From: Thainema sp966674685
GTDB taxonomy: Bacteria > Cyanobacteriota > Cyanobacteriia > Phormidesmidales > Phormidesmidaceae
DNA length: 64,000 nt
Reading direction: 5' to 3'
Assembly (NCBI GenBank): GCA_966674685.1
Contig: CBKWJC010000022.1
Span: 10,262 to 74,261, forward strand
In this document: positions 1-8,830 of the stretch, one piece after another
Position numbering within the stretch: the stretch's first letter is position 1
Layout of the letters: each line of letters opens with the position of its first letter
Made by a program: the position numbers and the translations under genes
Notes under the pieces: model-generated
Database searches by the model: none
Told to the model about the DNA's origin: nothing
The model's input: only the letters and a program-made list of their open reading frames with translations

Positions 1-731
1 GGCGGAATGAGTTCGAGATCTACTATCAGCCCCAGGTCAACCCGACGACGGGCAAACTGGCTGGAGCAGAGGCGCTCATCCGCTGGTTTCATCCCGAGCA
101 TGGGCCAATTTCACCGCAGGCGTTCATTCCACTCGCGGAAGAAACGGGACTGATTGTGCCAATTGGAGAGTGGGTGCTGAATACAGCCTGCCGTCAAGCC
201 CAGCGTTGGCAAACGGAGCTATCGGATCAGCCGCTTCATTTGTCCGTGAATATCTCCGGCTATCAGTTTAGTCAGCCGGATTTGGTTGGTATGATTGTTC
301 ATGCCCTCCATCATTCTGGCTTAAACCCTCGCTATTTGGAGCTGGAGCTGACGGAAACAACGCTGGTTCAAGATACGGTCGTCACAGCAACGGTGCTGAA
401 TGAGCTGAAGCAGTTAGGAATTAAAGTAGCCATCGATGATTTTGGTACAGGCTATTCGTCACTGAACTATCTCAAGCTGTTCCCCATTGATACGCTGAAA
501 CTGGATAACTGTTTTGTGCGGAACGTGGTCGATGATCCCAAGAATGGAGCAATTACGAAAGCCGTGATTCACATGGCCCATCAGCTTTATCTAGAGGTGG
601 TGGCTGAGGGAGTTGAAACAGAGGCCGAGTTTAACTTTTTGCGATCGCAACAGTGCGATTTAGTGCAGGGTTATTACACAGGTCGCCCCCTCTCATCCGA
701 TGATTTTGCAGCTCTGGTGCAGGCAGGTTAA
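1..731 (+). CDS. EAL-domain cyclic-di-GMP phosphodiesterase, 3' part
   Basis: This is the C-terminal part of a gene that begins before the window; the open frame runs from base 3 without a start. It is an EAL domain, which hydrolyses c-di-GMP to pGpG in the cytosol. Visible motifs are the EAL signature in context (GAEALIRW), SVNIS, ELELTET, DDFGTGYSSL, LKLD and AEGVETEAE followed by QGYYTGRPL, so the metal-binding and catalytic set appears intact. The protein ends just after the EAL domain. In cyanobacteria such domains are usually preceded by PAS/GAF/GGDEF modules, which cannot be seen here. An internal GTG at 156 could be called as a start, but it would cut off the EAL motif itself, so it is not the real start. 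Confidence 0.93.
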   Translation, partial: RNEFEIYYQPQVNPTTGKLAGAEALIRWFHPEHGPISPQAFIPLAEETGLIVPIGEWVLNTACRQAQRWQTELSDQPLHLSVNISGYQFSQPDLVGMIVHALHHSGLNPRYLELELTETTLVQDTVVTATVLNELKQLGIKVAIDDFGTGYSSLNYLKLFPIDTLKLDNCFVRNVVDDPKNGAITKAVIHMAHQLYLEVVAEGVETEAEFNFLRSQQCDLVQGYYTGRPLSSDDFAALVQAG

Positions 732-800
732 GGCAGCGCAGCTTGCGATCGCGGTTTAAGATAGGGAACAGACGATTACGCACAATTGGGAGATCATTGC

Positions 801-1445
801 ATGGCTGAGCAAACAATGCAGCGCAGCGCTCAAGATGTATTCCGCGCCGCCTACGAAAATCGCTACACTTGGGACGAAAACTTTCCCGGCTACGAGGCAG
901 ATCTCGAAATCAAGCAGGGCGACGAAGTTCATACAGGGCACGTTCGCATCGCTAAAGACATGACCGTCGAAGTCAGCGGCTTCGAGGATGAAAAGGTTCA
1001 GGAATCTGCCTACACGCAAATGCGGGATATTGTCACCCACCGCAAGCGCAGCACATTTGAAAAAGCCCACGGCAAAAATACCTTTGCCTTTGGTGAAACC
1101 GATGACAACGGCGCAGTCGAAATCCTGGTCACGGGTGACGCGATGGGATCGAACTACAAAGTTAAAGGGCAAGAGATCTCCCAAGTTAGCCGCGTCATGG
1201 GCCGCATGGCGTTCACCATTGACCACAAGGCGAGCTTGAACACGGGCAGTGGCTATGTCTCCAGCCGCTATGATGCCGTATTCCGTAATCCAGAATCTCA
1301 AGCCGTCATGCGGGAGATGGAATTTGAAGACACCTACGAGCCATTTGGCGATTACTACCTGATGACTCGCCAGGTCATCCGCGCCACTGCCCAGGGAGAA
1401 ACCACCACCACCGAGTTCAACTTCTCCAATGTTCACCTGCTGTAG
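801..1445 (+). CDS. DUF3386 family protein
   Basis: This 214-residue soluble protein matches what I know of the cyanobacterial DUF3386 family, with a characteristic N-terminus around FRAAYENRYTW and FPGYEADL, and full length for the family. No signal peptide or membrane segment is visible. Function is unknown; the family is restricted largely to cyanobacteria and plastid-bearing lineages. I chose the ATG at 801 (MAEQTMQ) rather than a TTG five codons upstream. It stands alone: the preceding EAL gene ends 69 bases upstream and the next gene begins after a repeat-filled gap. Confidence 0.85.
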   Translation: MAEQTMQRSAQDVFRAAYENRYTWDENFPGYEADLEIKQGDEVHTGHVRIAKDMTVEVSGFEDEKVQESAYTQMRDIVTHRKRSTFEKAHGKNTFAFGETDDNGAVEILVTGDAMGSNYKVKGQEISQVSRVMGRMAFTIDHKASLNTGSGYVSSRYDAVFRNPESQAVMREMEFEDTYEPFGDYYLMTRQVIRATAQGETTTTEFNFSNVHLL

Positions 1446-1512
1446 TTCATTCGTCCGGGCTTTCTAAAAGTCGTACAGAAGTCTCATTTTTTGTATAGCG
1501 ATAGTTATATTG

Positions 1513-1569
1513 GTTAGGACATTTTTGTGGCGCGGCTTCGCCGCGCCACAAAAATGTCCGTGTCCTAAT
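1513..1569. repeat. palindromic hairpin repeat (GTGGCGCGG core)
   Basis: A perfect inverted repeat of about 20 bases runs inward from GGACATTTTTGTGGCGCGG to its complement, with a tiny loop, and is flanked by TTAGGAC/GTCCTAA outer arms. It could act as a bidirectional terminator of the DUF3386 gene or be a small MITE-like element. Confidence 0.8.
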
Positions 1570-1585
1570 AGAGCTGACTACAGCC

Positions 1586-1679
1586 ATACCTTACAAATCT
1601 AAGAACCCTAAGAGGTCATTTTGCTGCCGCGTCTCGGCAGCAAAATGACCTCTTAGGGTTCTTGTGCAAGATGTGAGAA
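1586..1679. repeat. palindromic repeat, family 2 (ends CATACCTT / CAAGATGTGAG)
   Basis: A long perfect inverted repeat starts AAGAACCCTAAGAGGTCAT and closes over a short loop near 1633. The outer ends (CCATACCTTACAA on the left, GTGCAAGATGTGAG on the right) match the ends of elements at 41280-41372, 42036-42135 and 45585-45686, while the inner stem sequence differs among copies. This is the pattern of a MITE-like family with conserved ends. Confidence 0.75.
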
Positions 1680-1775
1680 GTCGTAGAATCTGCTCGAACA
1701 GTTGACAAAACCTAGCCCAGGCAGAGTATTCTGACATACCATACACTTGTTCTTTGCTAGATTGTCGCTGATTCG

Positions 1776-3323
1776 ATGGCCCATCCGTCCCCGAAACTTC
1801 GTCCATATCAGGGGCAGTTAATTAATGACCTGTACGCCAAGATTAACCAGGGTCATCGCCGCATTGCCATTATCGCCGGAACGGGTGCTGGCAAAACCGT
1901 AATTGGCGGGCAAATCTGCGCTCAGGCGGTTGCCCATGGTTGCCGCCTATTATTTATCGTCCACTTAGACATCTTGGTTGAGCAGACCTTCAACAAGATG
2001 CAGGCTTTTGGCCTAGAGTGCGGTTTTATTAAAGCAGGCTGGCCGGAAAATCCAGACGCACCGATCCAAATTGCCAGTGTGCAAACCTTGGGTAAGCGCT
2101 CATGGTGGCGAAAATGGCCTGCCAATCTCGTCTTTTTTGATGAAGGACACACGACGGTTTTTTCTCAAGTTGGCCAGGAAATTATTTATCGCACTCATCC
2201 TAATGCCGTGCATCTGGCGTTGACCGCTACGCCGTATCGGTTGGGACAAGAGCAGCTTGGCGATCATTTTGAAACCTTTGTGGCTTCGCCAGTTCCCTCA
2301 ACGCTTCAAGAAGCAGGCTTTCTGGCTCCCATGCGGTACTACAGTATGCCCGCTGATGCTCAGGCAAACCTGGGCGGTGTGCGTACAGTGGCAGGTGATT
2401 ATCATGAGCGGGATCTAAAAAATGCCTGCGATCGCCCTGAGCTGGTCGAAAAAATTGTTGATGAGTGGCATCGTCTCTGTCCCGGTAAGCGCACGATTGC
2501 CTTCTGTGTTGATATTGAACATGCCCGTCACGTTGCTGCCGCGTTTCAAGATGCCGAAATTCCAGCGGCAACAGTGGAAGGAGGTACTCCCATTAAAGAG
2601 CGCAAGCGGCTTTATGATGCATTGGGATCAGGGGAGCTACTGGTTTTAACCTCTTGTAACGTGATTAGCATTGGCTTTGACGAACCCAGTGTCGAGGTCG
2701 GTTTGCTGCTGCGCCCAACTCAATCTCACGCGCTGCATCAACAGCAAATTGGCCGCGTCATGCGGATTTCACCCCAAACGGGCAAAGCCTACGGGCTGAT
2801 TTTGGATCAGGCAGGCAATCTACAGCGGCTAGGCTTTCCGGAAGATATTGAAGTTTACACGCTGCCAACCCGCACGGATTCGTCTCCCGGCAAGCCACCA
2901 CCGACTAAGCAGTGTCCCGCCTGTGGTTGCCTCGTCTATGCGTTTGTCACGGACTGTCCAAGCTGCCACCACCAGTGGCTGAGCGAAAAGGTGATTCAAG
3001 CCGATGATTTGGTGGAAGTGATCACGAACCTGTCCCGCGAACAGCTTCATCAGCTTCAGGATGAAGCCGCTTTGATTGCGCTTTTCCATCACCAGCGCCG
3101 CCGCACCTTTGAGCAGGGACAAGGCCCCAACTGGGCAAAGCGGGCGTTTTTTGAGCTGACAGGCCGCTGGCCACAGGAGGAATGGTGCCGGGGATCGGTG
3201 TTTGGCCACAGTCCCACACCTCAGGATCAGGTAACCTATAAGCGATATCTGACTCAGCTCGCACAGCGGTATGGTCGGCCCATCACCTGGGTGATGCACG
3301 AGTATCAGCAAGAGTTTGGTTGA
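1776..3323 (+). CDS. SF2 DEAD/DEAH-type helicase with C-terminal zinc ribbon (RadD-like)
   Basis: This 515-residue superfamily 2 helicase has Walker A AGTGAGKT at residues 34-41, a DEGH box at 122-125 (motif II), LTATP at 149-153 (motif III) and QQIGRVMR at 323-330 (motif VI). A four-cysteine zinc ribbon follows (Cys380, Cys383, Cys394, Cys397), then a basic C-terminal domain. The arrangement resembles RadD/YejH, a protein involved in double-strand-break repair, and helicase subunits of restriction systems. No methylase or nuclease gene is next to it, so I favour a housekeeping DNA-repair role, as inference. Its ATG follows the repeat-filled gap, and it converges on rsmB with 28 bases between stops. 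Confidence 0.88.
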   Translation: MAHPSPKLRPYQGQLINDLYAKINQGHRRIAIIAGTGAGKTVIGGQICAQAVAHGCRLLFIVHLDILVEQTFNKMQAFGLECGFIKAGWPENPDAPIQIASVQTLGKRSWWRKWPANLVFFDEGHTTVFSQVGQEIIYRTHPNAVHLALTATPYRLGQEQLGDHFETFVASPVPSTLQEAGFLAPMRYYSMPADAQANLGGVRTVAGDYHERDLKNACDRPELVEKIVDEWHRLCPGKRTIAFCVDIEHARHVAAAFQDAEIPAATVEGGTPIKERKRLYDALGSGELLVLTSCNVISIGFDEPSVEVGLLLRPTQSHALHQQQIGRVMRISPQTGKAYGLILDQAGNLQRLGFPEDIEVYTLPTRTDSSPGKPPPTKQCPACGCLVYAFVTDCPSCHHQWLSEKVIQADDLVEVITNLSREQLHQLQDEAALIALFHHQRRRTFEQGQGPNWAKRAFFELTGRWPQEEWCRGSVFGHSPTPQDQVTYKRYLTQLAQRYGRPITWVMHEYQQEFG

Positions 3324-3351
3324 ATGGTAATGGTACAAGATGCCCGACCGA

Positions 3352-4827
3352 TCAGCCTGCGTCCCCCACCTGGCGCAGTTTCACCATAAAAAATCCGTCC
3401 ATTTGGGCCTGGTGCGGCCAGACTTTTAGCCAGCCATCCGGTGTGAGGTATGGCTGAAACAGAGGTTCTTCCGGTGCCTCGATTCGCCATGCTGAATGCT
3501 CGTCCAGAAACCGCCGCACAATCTGCTCATTCTCGGCAGGATGCAGCGTACAGGTTGCGTAAACTAGACAACCGCCCGGTTTCACCCAAGTCGCCGTTGA
3601 AGACAGCAGCGCCTGCTGGAGCTGCACCAAATCCTGAATTGAATCCGGCGATTGTCGCCAGCGGGCATCAGCATGACGGTGCAGCGTTCCTAACCCGGAA
3701 CAGGGCGCATCCAGCAGCACCCGATCCGCTATTTGTTTGAAGTCAGGCATGTCTGAGCTGTCGCCTGTTCGCAGATGGATGGAATGTAAACCGATGCGAT
3801 CGCAGTTTTGCTGCACTTTTTTCAAGCGGGAAGAGTAGCGATCGCAGGCCCAAATCTGGCCTTGATCGCCCATCAGTTCTGCCATTTGGGTCGTTTTGCC
3901 ACCCGGTGCCGCACAGGCATCAATAATGGTTTCATCCGGTTGCGGATCAAGTAAATAAGCGACTAATTGCGCGCTTTGATCTTGCACCGTCCACCAGCCC
4001 TGCTCAAACCCCGGCAGTTTCGCCACATTGCCAGCATGGCTCTCCAAACGCAGACACCAAGGAATGTTCGTCGGTTGAACGGGAATTCCTGCATCCTCAA
4101 ACGTTGCCATCACTTCCACCATTGTGGTTTTGAGTGGATTAACTCGTAAATCCAGGCTCGGCGTCTGGTTCATGTACTGACAAAGCTGTTCTACTGCCGC
4201 CCAGTCGCGCAGTTGGTCATACCAGACTTGCACAATCCAGGTGGGGTAGCTGTGGAGAATGCCCAGTCGTTCGGCGTCGTCGGTGGGTAGGTGGAGGGGG
4301 TCGGTGGGGGTTGGTGGTTGATGGTTTGGGGTTGGGAGTGAAGAATTACTAGTTGATGGTTGATGGTTGATGGTTGATGGTGAATGGGTAGCTGAGGAGG
4401 CTGAGGTTGAGACTGGAGTGGCTTGTGTGAGGCGGTCATACTGCCGTAGGATGCCGTTGACGACGCCGGATAGGGGCTTGAGTCGATTGTCTTTAGCCAG
4501 TTCAACGGAGGTATCAACCACTGCACGAACGGGAATTTGGGTGAGATAGCGCAGTTGATAGAGGCCGAGATGCAAAATCAGCCGCAGATCGGGGGGCTGC
4601 TGGTCGGCGGGTTTGGTAGCAAGCTGATTGATTAACGCATCAAGTGTGCGCTGGCGTCGGACGCTGCCGTAGACCAGTTCAGTAGCTAATCTGCGATCGC
4701 GGGCTGAAAGCTGGCTTCGCTGCAACACCTGATCGAGCGCAATATCGGCATAGGCTTGCTTTTGAGAGATGGCTTTGAGAGCTAGAAAGGCCGCTTGGCG
4801 GGGAGAATGGGTCACAAGTTCGAACAA
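3352..4827 (-). CDS. rsmB: 16S rRNA m5C967 methyltransferase RsmB
   Basis: RsmB methylates C967 of 16S rRNA using S-adenosylmethionine. The N-terminal 130 residues form a NusB-like RNA-binding domain; the C-terminal Rossmann domain has the SAM loop DACAAPGGKT near residue 303, the PCSG motif (Cys376) and the catalytic TC motif in VYATCTLHPAENE (Cys426). Between the domains, residues about 136-181 are low-complexity Ser/Thr/Pro/Asn/Gln, encoded partly by tandem heptamers (4352-4381) identical in type to intergenic repeats in this window. The linker therefore looks like a tolerated repeat insertion, which explains the length of 491 residues versus roughly 430-450 usually. The start is a TTG; a GTG four codons in (4815) is an equally possible start. 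Confidence 0.95.
   Translation of the reverse strand: MFELVTHSPRQAAFLALKAISQKQAYADIALDQVLQRSQLSARDRRLATELVYGSVRRQRTLDALINQLATKPADQQPPDLRLILHLGLYQLRYLTQIPVRAVVDTSVELAKDNRLKPLSGVVNGILRQYDRLTQATPVSTSASSATHSPSTINHQPSTSNSSLPTPNHQPPTPTDPLHLPTDDAERLGILHSYPTWIVQVWYDQLRDWAAVEQLCQYMNQTPSLDLRVNPLKTTMVEVMATFEDAGIPVQPTNIPWCLRLESHAGNVAKLPGFEQGWWTVQDQSAQLVAYLLDPQPDETIIDACAAPGGKTTQMAELMGDQGQIWACDRYSSRLKKVQQNCDRIGLHSIHLRTGDSSDMPDFKQIADRVLLDAPCSGLGTLHRHADARWRQSPDSIQDLVQLQQALLSSTATWVKPGGCLVYATCTLHPAENEQIVRRFLDEHSAWRIEAPEEPLFQPYLTPDGWLKVWPHQAQMDGFFMVKLRQVGDAG
4352..4381. repeat. heptanucleotide tandem repeat inside rsmB
   Basis: Four direct copies of the 7-mer GGTTGAT lie in the coding sequence of rsmB. Three repeats make 21 bases, so the translation has a seven-residue period (STINHQP) without a frameshift. 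The same 7-mer occurs between genes at about 9541 and 10147. Confidence 0.85.
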
Positions 4828-4850
4828 TAAACGAGCAAGAGGAAATACCG

Positions 4851-4889
4851 ATTTTGGATTTTGGATTTTGGATTAACGATTTTGGATTG
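4851..4889. repeat. heptanucleotide tandem repeat (ATTTTGG)
   Basis: Tandem 7-mers of the form TTTTGGA, repeated three times and then again after a short interruption, lie between the start of rsmB and the end of the amidase gene. They belong to the same class of short tandemly repeated sequences seen elsewhere in the window. Confidence 0.85.
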
Positions 4890-4903
4890 GTGATTTGGCG
4901 GCG

Positions 4904-5917
4904 CTAGGTTGGCCTAGCGTATTGGTGCAACAGACTAAGAAAAAGTTCACCATTGAAACTGCGGGGATCAAGGCGAGAACCCGAGCGATCGACGTTGCGA
5001 TGGGTCGTAATGCGATACTCAGGCACGGTGCTTTGTGAAATTAGCCACGCCAACGAGCGATACTGATTTTCGGTATAGCCGCTGTGGGTGCGACTATTGC
5101 CCCGGCCATCAGCAGGCGATTCCAGCGAGATGTGATAAGCAAAGTTATTTACCGAACCGGGAAATTCGAGATTTGTCACTACCGTTTCGGGGCCATTGGG
5201 GCCATCAAAGACCGAGTTACCTGCGCCAAATGCCCGCTTCTCTGGTGGCACAACATAAACAACTGTGCCATCGAGTCGAATTAAGGTGTGATAGCTGACC
5301 TGATCCTCATCGCGGGGATGGGGCGTCCGAAATGTGTTAATCGCGCTGTCGGCTGAGCCAACGGTTTCATGCAGCACCACGATGAAGTCGTTATAGACCG
5401 GATTGCCATAGGCATCTGTTGCATAGCGATCGCCATAGTTGGTGGGATCAGCCCAGGCGACCTCGGTGGCAGGCACGTAGTCAGGCGCAGATTGAGCAAG
5501 CTGCGTGGGGGATGGAACAGGTTGATCGTCAGTGGTTGATGGTTGATTGCTAGTGGTTGAAGAAACGGTTGATGTCGTGCTTTGGCTAGTGGTGCTTTGC
5601 GGCTTGGGTTGAGCGGCTGTCGGCTGAGCGGCTTTGGCCGTATTCGAAGCGTTCTCCGCAGATGTCGCCGCCTGCTGAGTGGTTTTAGCCTGTTTATGGA
5701 GCCGCTGAGTTTGTTCAACGGCTTTCGTCAATGTGGATGACAAGTCTTGCACAAAGGGAGAAACCAGAGATGGCTTGAGCGGGTCAAACTCGTTTGCCGA
5801 CGAATAGGCGGAGCGGACAGGATGGTTTGACCACGGCTGGATGGAAACCAGAATAATTGCGATCGCAGTTCCAATAATCAGCACAATCCGGCCTAGAGCG
5901 CCTCGAAATTTAACCAT
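4904..5917 (-). CDS. N-acetylmuramoyl-L-alanine amidase (Amidase_2/PGRP fold), membrane-anchored
   Basis: This 337-residue protein begins with a single hydrophobic segment (residues 9-27) acting as signal or anchor, followed by a long Ser/Thr/Gln/Ala-rich linker (about 75-145). A C-terminal zinc amidase domain then cleaves the bond between N-acetylmuramic acid and L-alanine in peptidoglycan. Likely zinc and catalytic residues are His183 in VVLHETVG, His210 in VSYHTLIR, His306 and Asp317 in THRNVDRSGSRLDPRSF. The linker contains NQPSTTDDQP, encoded by the same GGTTGAT-type heptamers found in rsmB and in intergenic DNA. It lies on the same strand as rsmB, 76 bases upstream, and probably acts in the periplasm. 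Confidence 0.88.
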   Translation of the reverse strand: MVKFRGALGRIVLIIGTAIAIILVSIQPWSNHPVRSAYSSANEFDPLKPSLVSPFVQDLSSTLTKAVEQTQRLHKQAKTTQQAATSAENASNTAKAAQPTAAQPKPQSTTSQSTTSTVSSTTSNQPSTTDDQPVPSPTQLAQSAPDYVPATEVAWADPTNYGDRYATDAYGNPVYNDFIVVLHETVGSADSAINTFRTPHPRDEDQVSYHTLIRLDGTVVYVVPPEKRAFGAGNSVFDGPNGPETVVTNLEFPGSVNNFAYHISLESPADGRGNSRTHSGYTENQYRSLAWLISQSTVPEYRITTHRNVDRSGSRLDPRSFNGELFLSLLHQYARPT

Positions 5918-6041
5918 AGTGACCTAGTTTACGCCCTGCCAACGGGCCAAGTAATTTGCAATCAGTTGCTATGATATTCAATTTCTCAACGCAGTGGTGT
6001 AGAACTTGAGACGGAAGCCCCAACCAAATGCACTTGCGACA

Positions 6042-6506
6042 TTAGCTGCTGCGCTCACTCATCGCCGTCCACCGATCCAAAGCCCGCTGACCGCCCCACC
6101 GCACCACAATTTCATCATCATAGGCATCAGCAAACTCAATCACCGACATGACCGAATTTTGCAGCTCTGCCTTATCACAGGTTGAACCAACCAAGCTGTG
6201 TTCGAACACAATGTCATTTTCGGAATCGAGGGCAAATCGGCCAAAGTAAATGCCGTCATTTTCCCGCAGCAGGTAATACGTCAAATCAGGCGTAATTTCA
6301 ATATTAGTAACCACATAGGCGCGGGTGACGATCAGCGATTCTTCGTCTCCCCAGGGAATAATTTTGGTAGAAGATACCGCTGATCCAAAATTGTTGATGA
6401 AGACAGGTTCATCCTCTAGAATCAGCACCGTTTCTCCAAACAATTCATTCATCCAGGGCAAAATTTGCTCATAGCAGACTTGCTGAGCGTCAGTTTCAAA
6501 CTTCAT
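6042..6506 (-). CDS. YbjN-domain (type III secretion chaperone-like) protein
   Basis: This 154-residue soluble protein of the YbjN type is well conserved in cyanobacteria. Recognisable stretches are PWGDEESLIVTRAYVV, LTYYLLRENDGIYFGRF, HSLVGSTCDK and VRWGGQRALDRW. No enzymatic motif is present; the fold is used by chaperone or adaptor proteins, and its partner here is unknown. The frame is open to 6563, but I placed the start at the internal ATG at 6506 (MKFETDAQQ) because homologues begin there and the 19 upstream residues look like translated leader. Confidence 0.8.
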   Translation of the reverse strand: MKFETDAQQVCYEQILPWMNELFGETVLILEDEPVFINNFGSAVSSTKIIPWGDEESLIVTRAYVVTNIEITPDLTYYLLRENDGIYFGRFALDSENDIVFEHSLVGSTCDKAELQNSVMSVIEFADAYDDEIVVRWGGQRALDRWTAMSERSS

Positions 6507-6657
6507 TTTTCGGCTCCACAAAATAGAGACATATAGCCGAGATGTCTCCAACAGGGACGGCAAGATCGCCAGATCTTGCTCTACAATCTCACACTGCCGT
6601 AAATTCTGTCATGCTTGGGGCTTAAGGAATATTATTTTTTTGCTGTGGGGCTATTCG

Positions 6658-8682
6658 CTAGAAGATTAAGTCAATATCCAGTTCCCGCAGGTCAATGGTG
6701 TGGAGCTGGCCTTGGCGACCGTTCCAGGTTGCGACGAGCAGACCGTAGCCGTTGAAGGTTGCGATCGCACTCGGATAGGCGGGGCCAGCGAGCCGACCGA
6801 CAATTTCAGTATCGTGGTTAATCAGGACAATCTCGCCAGTCTCGGCTGCCAATATGTAGCCCCAATCGGTTGCATGAAGGCACACGGGCACAATGCTGAT
6901 TGCAATTCGCTGGGCGCAAAACGGTTTGAGATCAACTAGGACAACAGCTTGCTGATTGCCCTGCTCGATCGCTAGCAAACGGTAGGGACGATTGGTAACA
7001 ATGGCTTGCTCAATGGGTAGGTTGATTCGAATTGAGCCAAACCGAGTGCCGCGCCGTGTAAACACCTGGAGCTGAGTGCGCGTTGTTGCTGCTGAGGGCG
7101 TCTTTGGCGGGGATGCCGCTCCTGTTCTGGACTGAGTGGCTTTGGATGGAGCCGGATCGATTTGGATGTGCTGAAGAACCGCTAGGTGTCGATCATCTAG
7201 TGGCAATAATTTTGCGCTGGTGATGGATGAATTGGATGGGGAGAGCAGTTGCGATCGCGGTTTGGTGACCTGTACCGTTTGGGCAACGGGGTCATATCGC
7301 CATCGATAGGTTTGCAGCCGTTGATCCGCCTCGGTTGCCAGAGCTGCCAGCCAGTGGCCTGCTGCATGAACGACAACCTGGCTGTTGTAGTCAAACTGAA
7401 CTACCGATGTCGGCTGTAAGAGTTCAGGTTGCTGGAGGCTGGACGGCCAAGGAAAAAACTCCACCGCATGCGCTTTAGCAATAAAGCAGCCCTGCTGGGT
7501 CGGAAACAGTCCTCGCACCCGTTCAGTGGAGGGGGTACTAATCGGTTGCTGGCTACAGGGTTCCAGAACAGATAGCGCATCAGGACGATACTGACTGTAG
7601 GCACATTCCGATGGACTCATTTTCACCAAATGCTGGACTCGGCAAGTTTCAGCCGCATTCATGGGCGTGTGAAGGGACGTGTGAGCGGCTAACTCGGTGG
7701 AAAAACTGGCCATTGCCATCAGCGGTGATGAGAGCAACCGCACATGCTGGGGCTGAACGGCAACGGGTTTACGAGCGGCATTAACCGCCGCCTGCATCTC
7801 GTCGGCGTCGAGTTGGCGAGCATTGGCAAATCGACGCTGTTGCGATCTCACAGCTAACTGCTGATCCGCCTGCACGAGACGATCAGATGCAACTGTCTGA
7901 AGCGCCTGCAACATGTCTGCGGCGGAGCGAAACCGCCGAGCAGGTAGCTTTTGCAGGGCCGTCCGCACAATGGTTTGCAATTCAACGGGCATTTCATCTG
8001 GCAAAACAACCGCCTGATTCAAATGAGCCGTCATCAGTTCTTGGGGTGTGCCGCTGAACGGGCGCTCACCCAGAATTAGCTCATACAGCATGATCCCCAC
8101 TGCATACAGGTCAGACAGGAGGGAGTATTGGCCATAAAAGCGCTCCGGAGCCATATAGGCCGGAGAACCAGTATTTCCCCCACCCTGCATCGACTCATTT
8201 TGGGTCAGTCGAGCAATGCCAAAATCGGAAATTCGCGCTTGCCAGGTACCGGGCTGTAAGGCCAGCAGAATGTTTTCGGGTTTAATATCGCAGTGAATGA
8301 TGCTGCGACTGTGGGCGTGCTGCAATCCCGCTAGCACATCGCAGATCAGACCAATTTTTTGCGTCAGCGTCAACGTTCCGCCAATGTTCATCAACTGCCG
8401 GAGGGTGCCCCCCTCGCAGTAGTCCATCACCAGATAGCGCCCTGTGGCTGTATGCTCCAGGGATTGGCAGTTGACAATATTGGGATGCTGAAGACTGAGT
8501 AAAAACCGCAGTTCTCGCAGAAACTTATGGGTGGGAAATCGATAGTGGTCTAAATTTTTCAGAGCTACTATCTGTCCGGTTTTGCGATGAACGGCACAAA
8601 ACACCTGACCAAACTGCCCTTGGCCGATCAGACCCAGTATCCGATATTTTTGAGAACGCTTCGAACGAGCCGATACAGCCAC
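6658..8682 (-). CDS. SpkG-like Ser/Thr protein kinase with C-terminal extension
   Basis: This 674-residue Hanks-type kinase has a catalytic domain at residues 13-270: glycine loop GQGQFGQV, VALK (Lys42), catalytic loop HCDIKPEN (His130-Cys131-Asp132), DFG at 153-155 and activation segment ending GSPAYMAPE. The Arg before the catalytic Asp is Cys, so it is a non-RD kinase, probably not controlled by activation-loop phosphorylation. The C-terminal 350 residues have no membrane helix and look like degenerate beta-propeller strands. By position at the end of a V4R-small-small-V4R cluster it matches Synechocystis SpkG (slr0152), reported to act in the photosystem-assembly operon. Orthology is inferred from context and needs alignment. 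Confidence 0.87.
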   Translation of the reverse strand: MAVSARSKRSQKYRILGLIGQGQFGQVFCAVHRKTGQIVALKNLDHYRFPTHKFLRELRFLLSLQHPNIVNCQSLEHTATGRYLVMDYCEGGTLRQLMNIGGTLTLTQKIGLICDVLAGLQHAHSRSIIHCDIKPENILLALQPGTWQARISDFGIARLTQNESMQGGGNTGSPAYMAPERFYGQYSLLSDLYAVGIMLYELILGERPFSGTPQELMTAHLNQAVVLPDEMPVELQTIVRTALQKLPARRFRSAADMLQALQTVASDRLVQADQQLAVRSQQRRFANARQLDADEMQAAVNAARKPVAVQPQHVRLLSSPLMAMASFSTELAAHTSLHTPMNAAETCRVQHLVKMSPSECAYSQYRPDALSVLEPCSQQPISTPSTERVRGLFPTQQGCFIAKAHAVEFFPWPSSLQQPELLQPTSVVQFDYNSQVVVHAAGHWLAALATEADQRLQTYRWRYDPVAQTVQVTKPRSQLLSPSNSSITSAKLLPLDDRHLAVLQHIQIDPAPSKATQSRTGAASPPKTPSAATTRTQLQVFTRRGTRFGSIRINLPIEQAIVTNRPYRLLAIEQGNQQAVVLVDLKPFCAQRIAISIVPVCLHATDWGYILAAETGEIVLINHDTEIVGRLAGPAYPSAIATFNGYGLLVATWNGRQGQLHTIDLRELDIDLIF

Positions 8683-8747
8683 GGCGGCTTGCTGCCCTTA
8701 GTAGTAAATGACCGATGGTAGACGAAGTAGTCTGTCAACTTTGTTTT

Positions 8748-8806
8748 GACGGGTTTTGCTTGTTTGTGGGACGCGCGGAGCGCGGACCACCAAACAACAA
8801 AAACTC
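8748..8806. repeat. imperfect palindromic repeat (GTTTGTGGG...CCACCAAAC)
   Basis: An inverted repeat with a GC-rich centre (GCGCGGAGCGCG) fills the 148-base gap between the V4R gene and the kinase gene. It might attenuate or process the operon transcript, or be a transposed repeat. Confidence 0.65.
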
Positions 8807-8830
8807 AACTTCCAGAGTACTAAACCGAGA

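Larger units (their letters stand above)
1446..1775. other. intergenic region with two palindromic repeats
   Basis: This 330-base gap holds two large perfect or near-perfect hairpin elements (listed separately), and otherwise I see no gene. The region just before 1776 should contain the helicase promoter, but no clear -10/-35 pair stands out. Confidence 0.7.

Noticed and set aside
756..1436. A 226-codon frame opposite DUF3386
   Set aside because: The plus-strand gene is a recognisable family with a good start; the antisense translation is not family-like.
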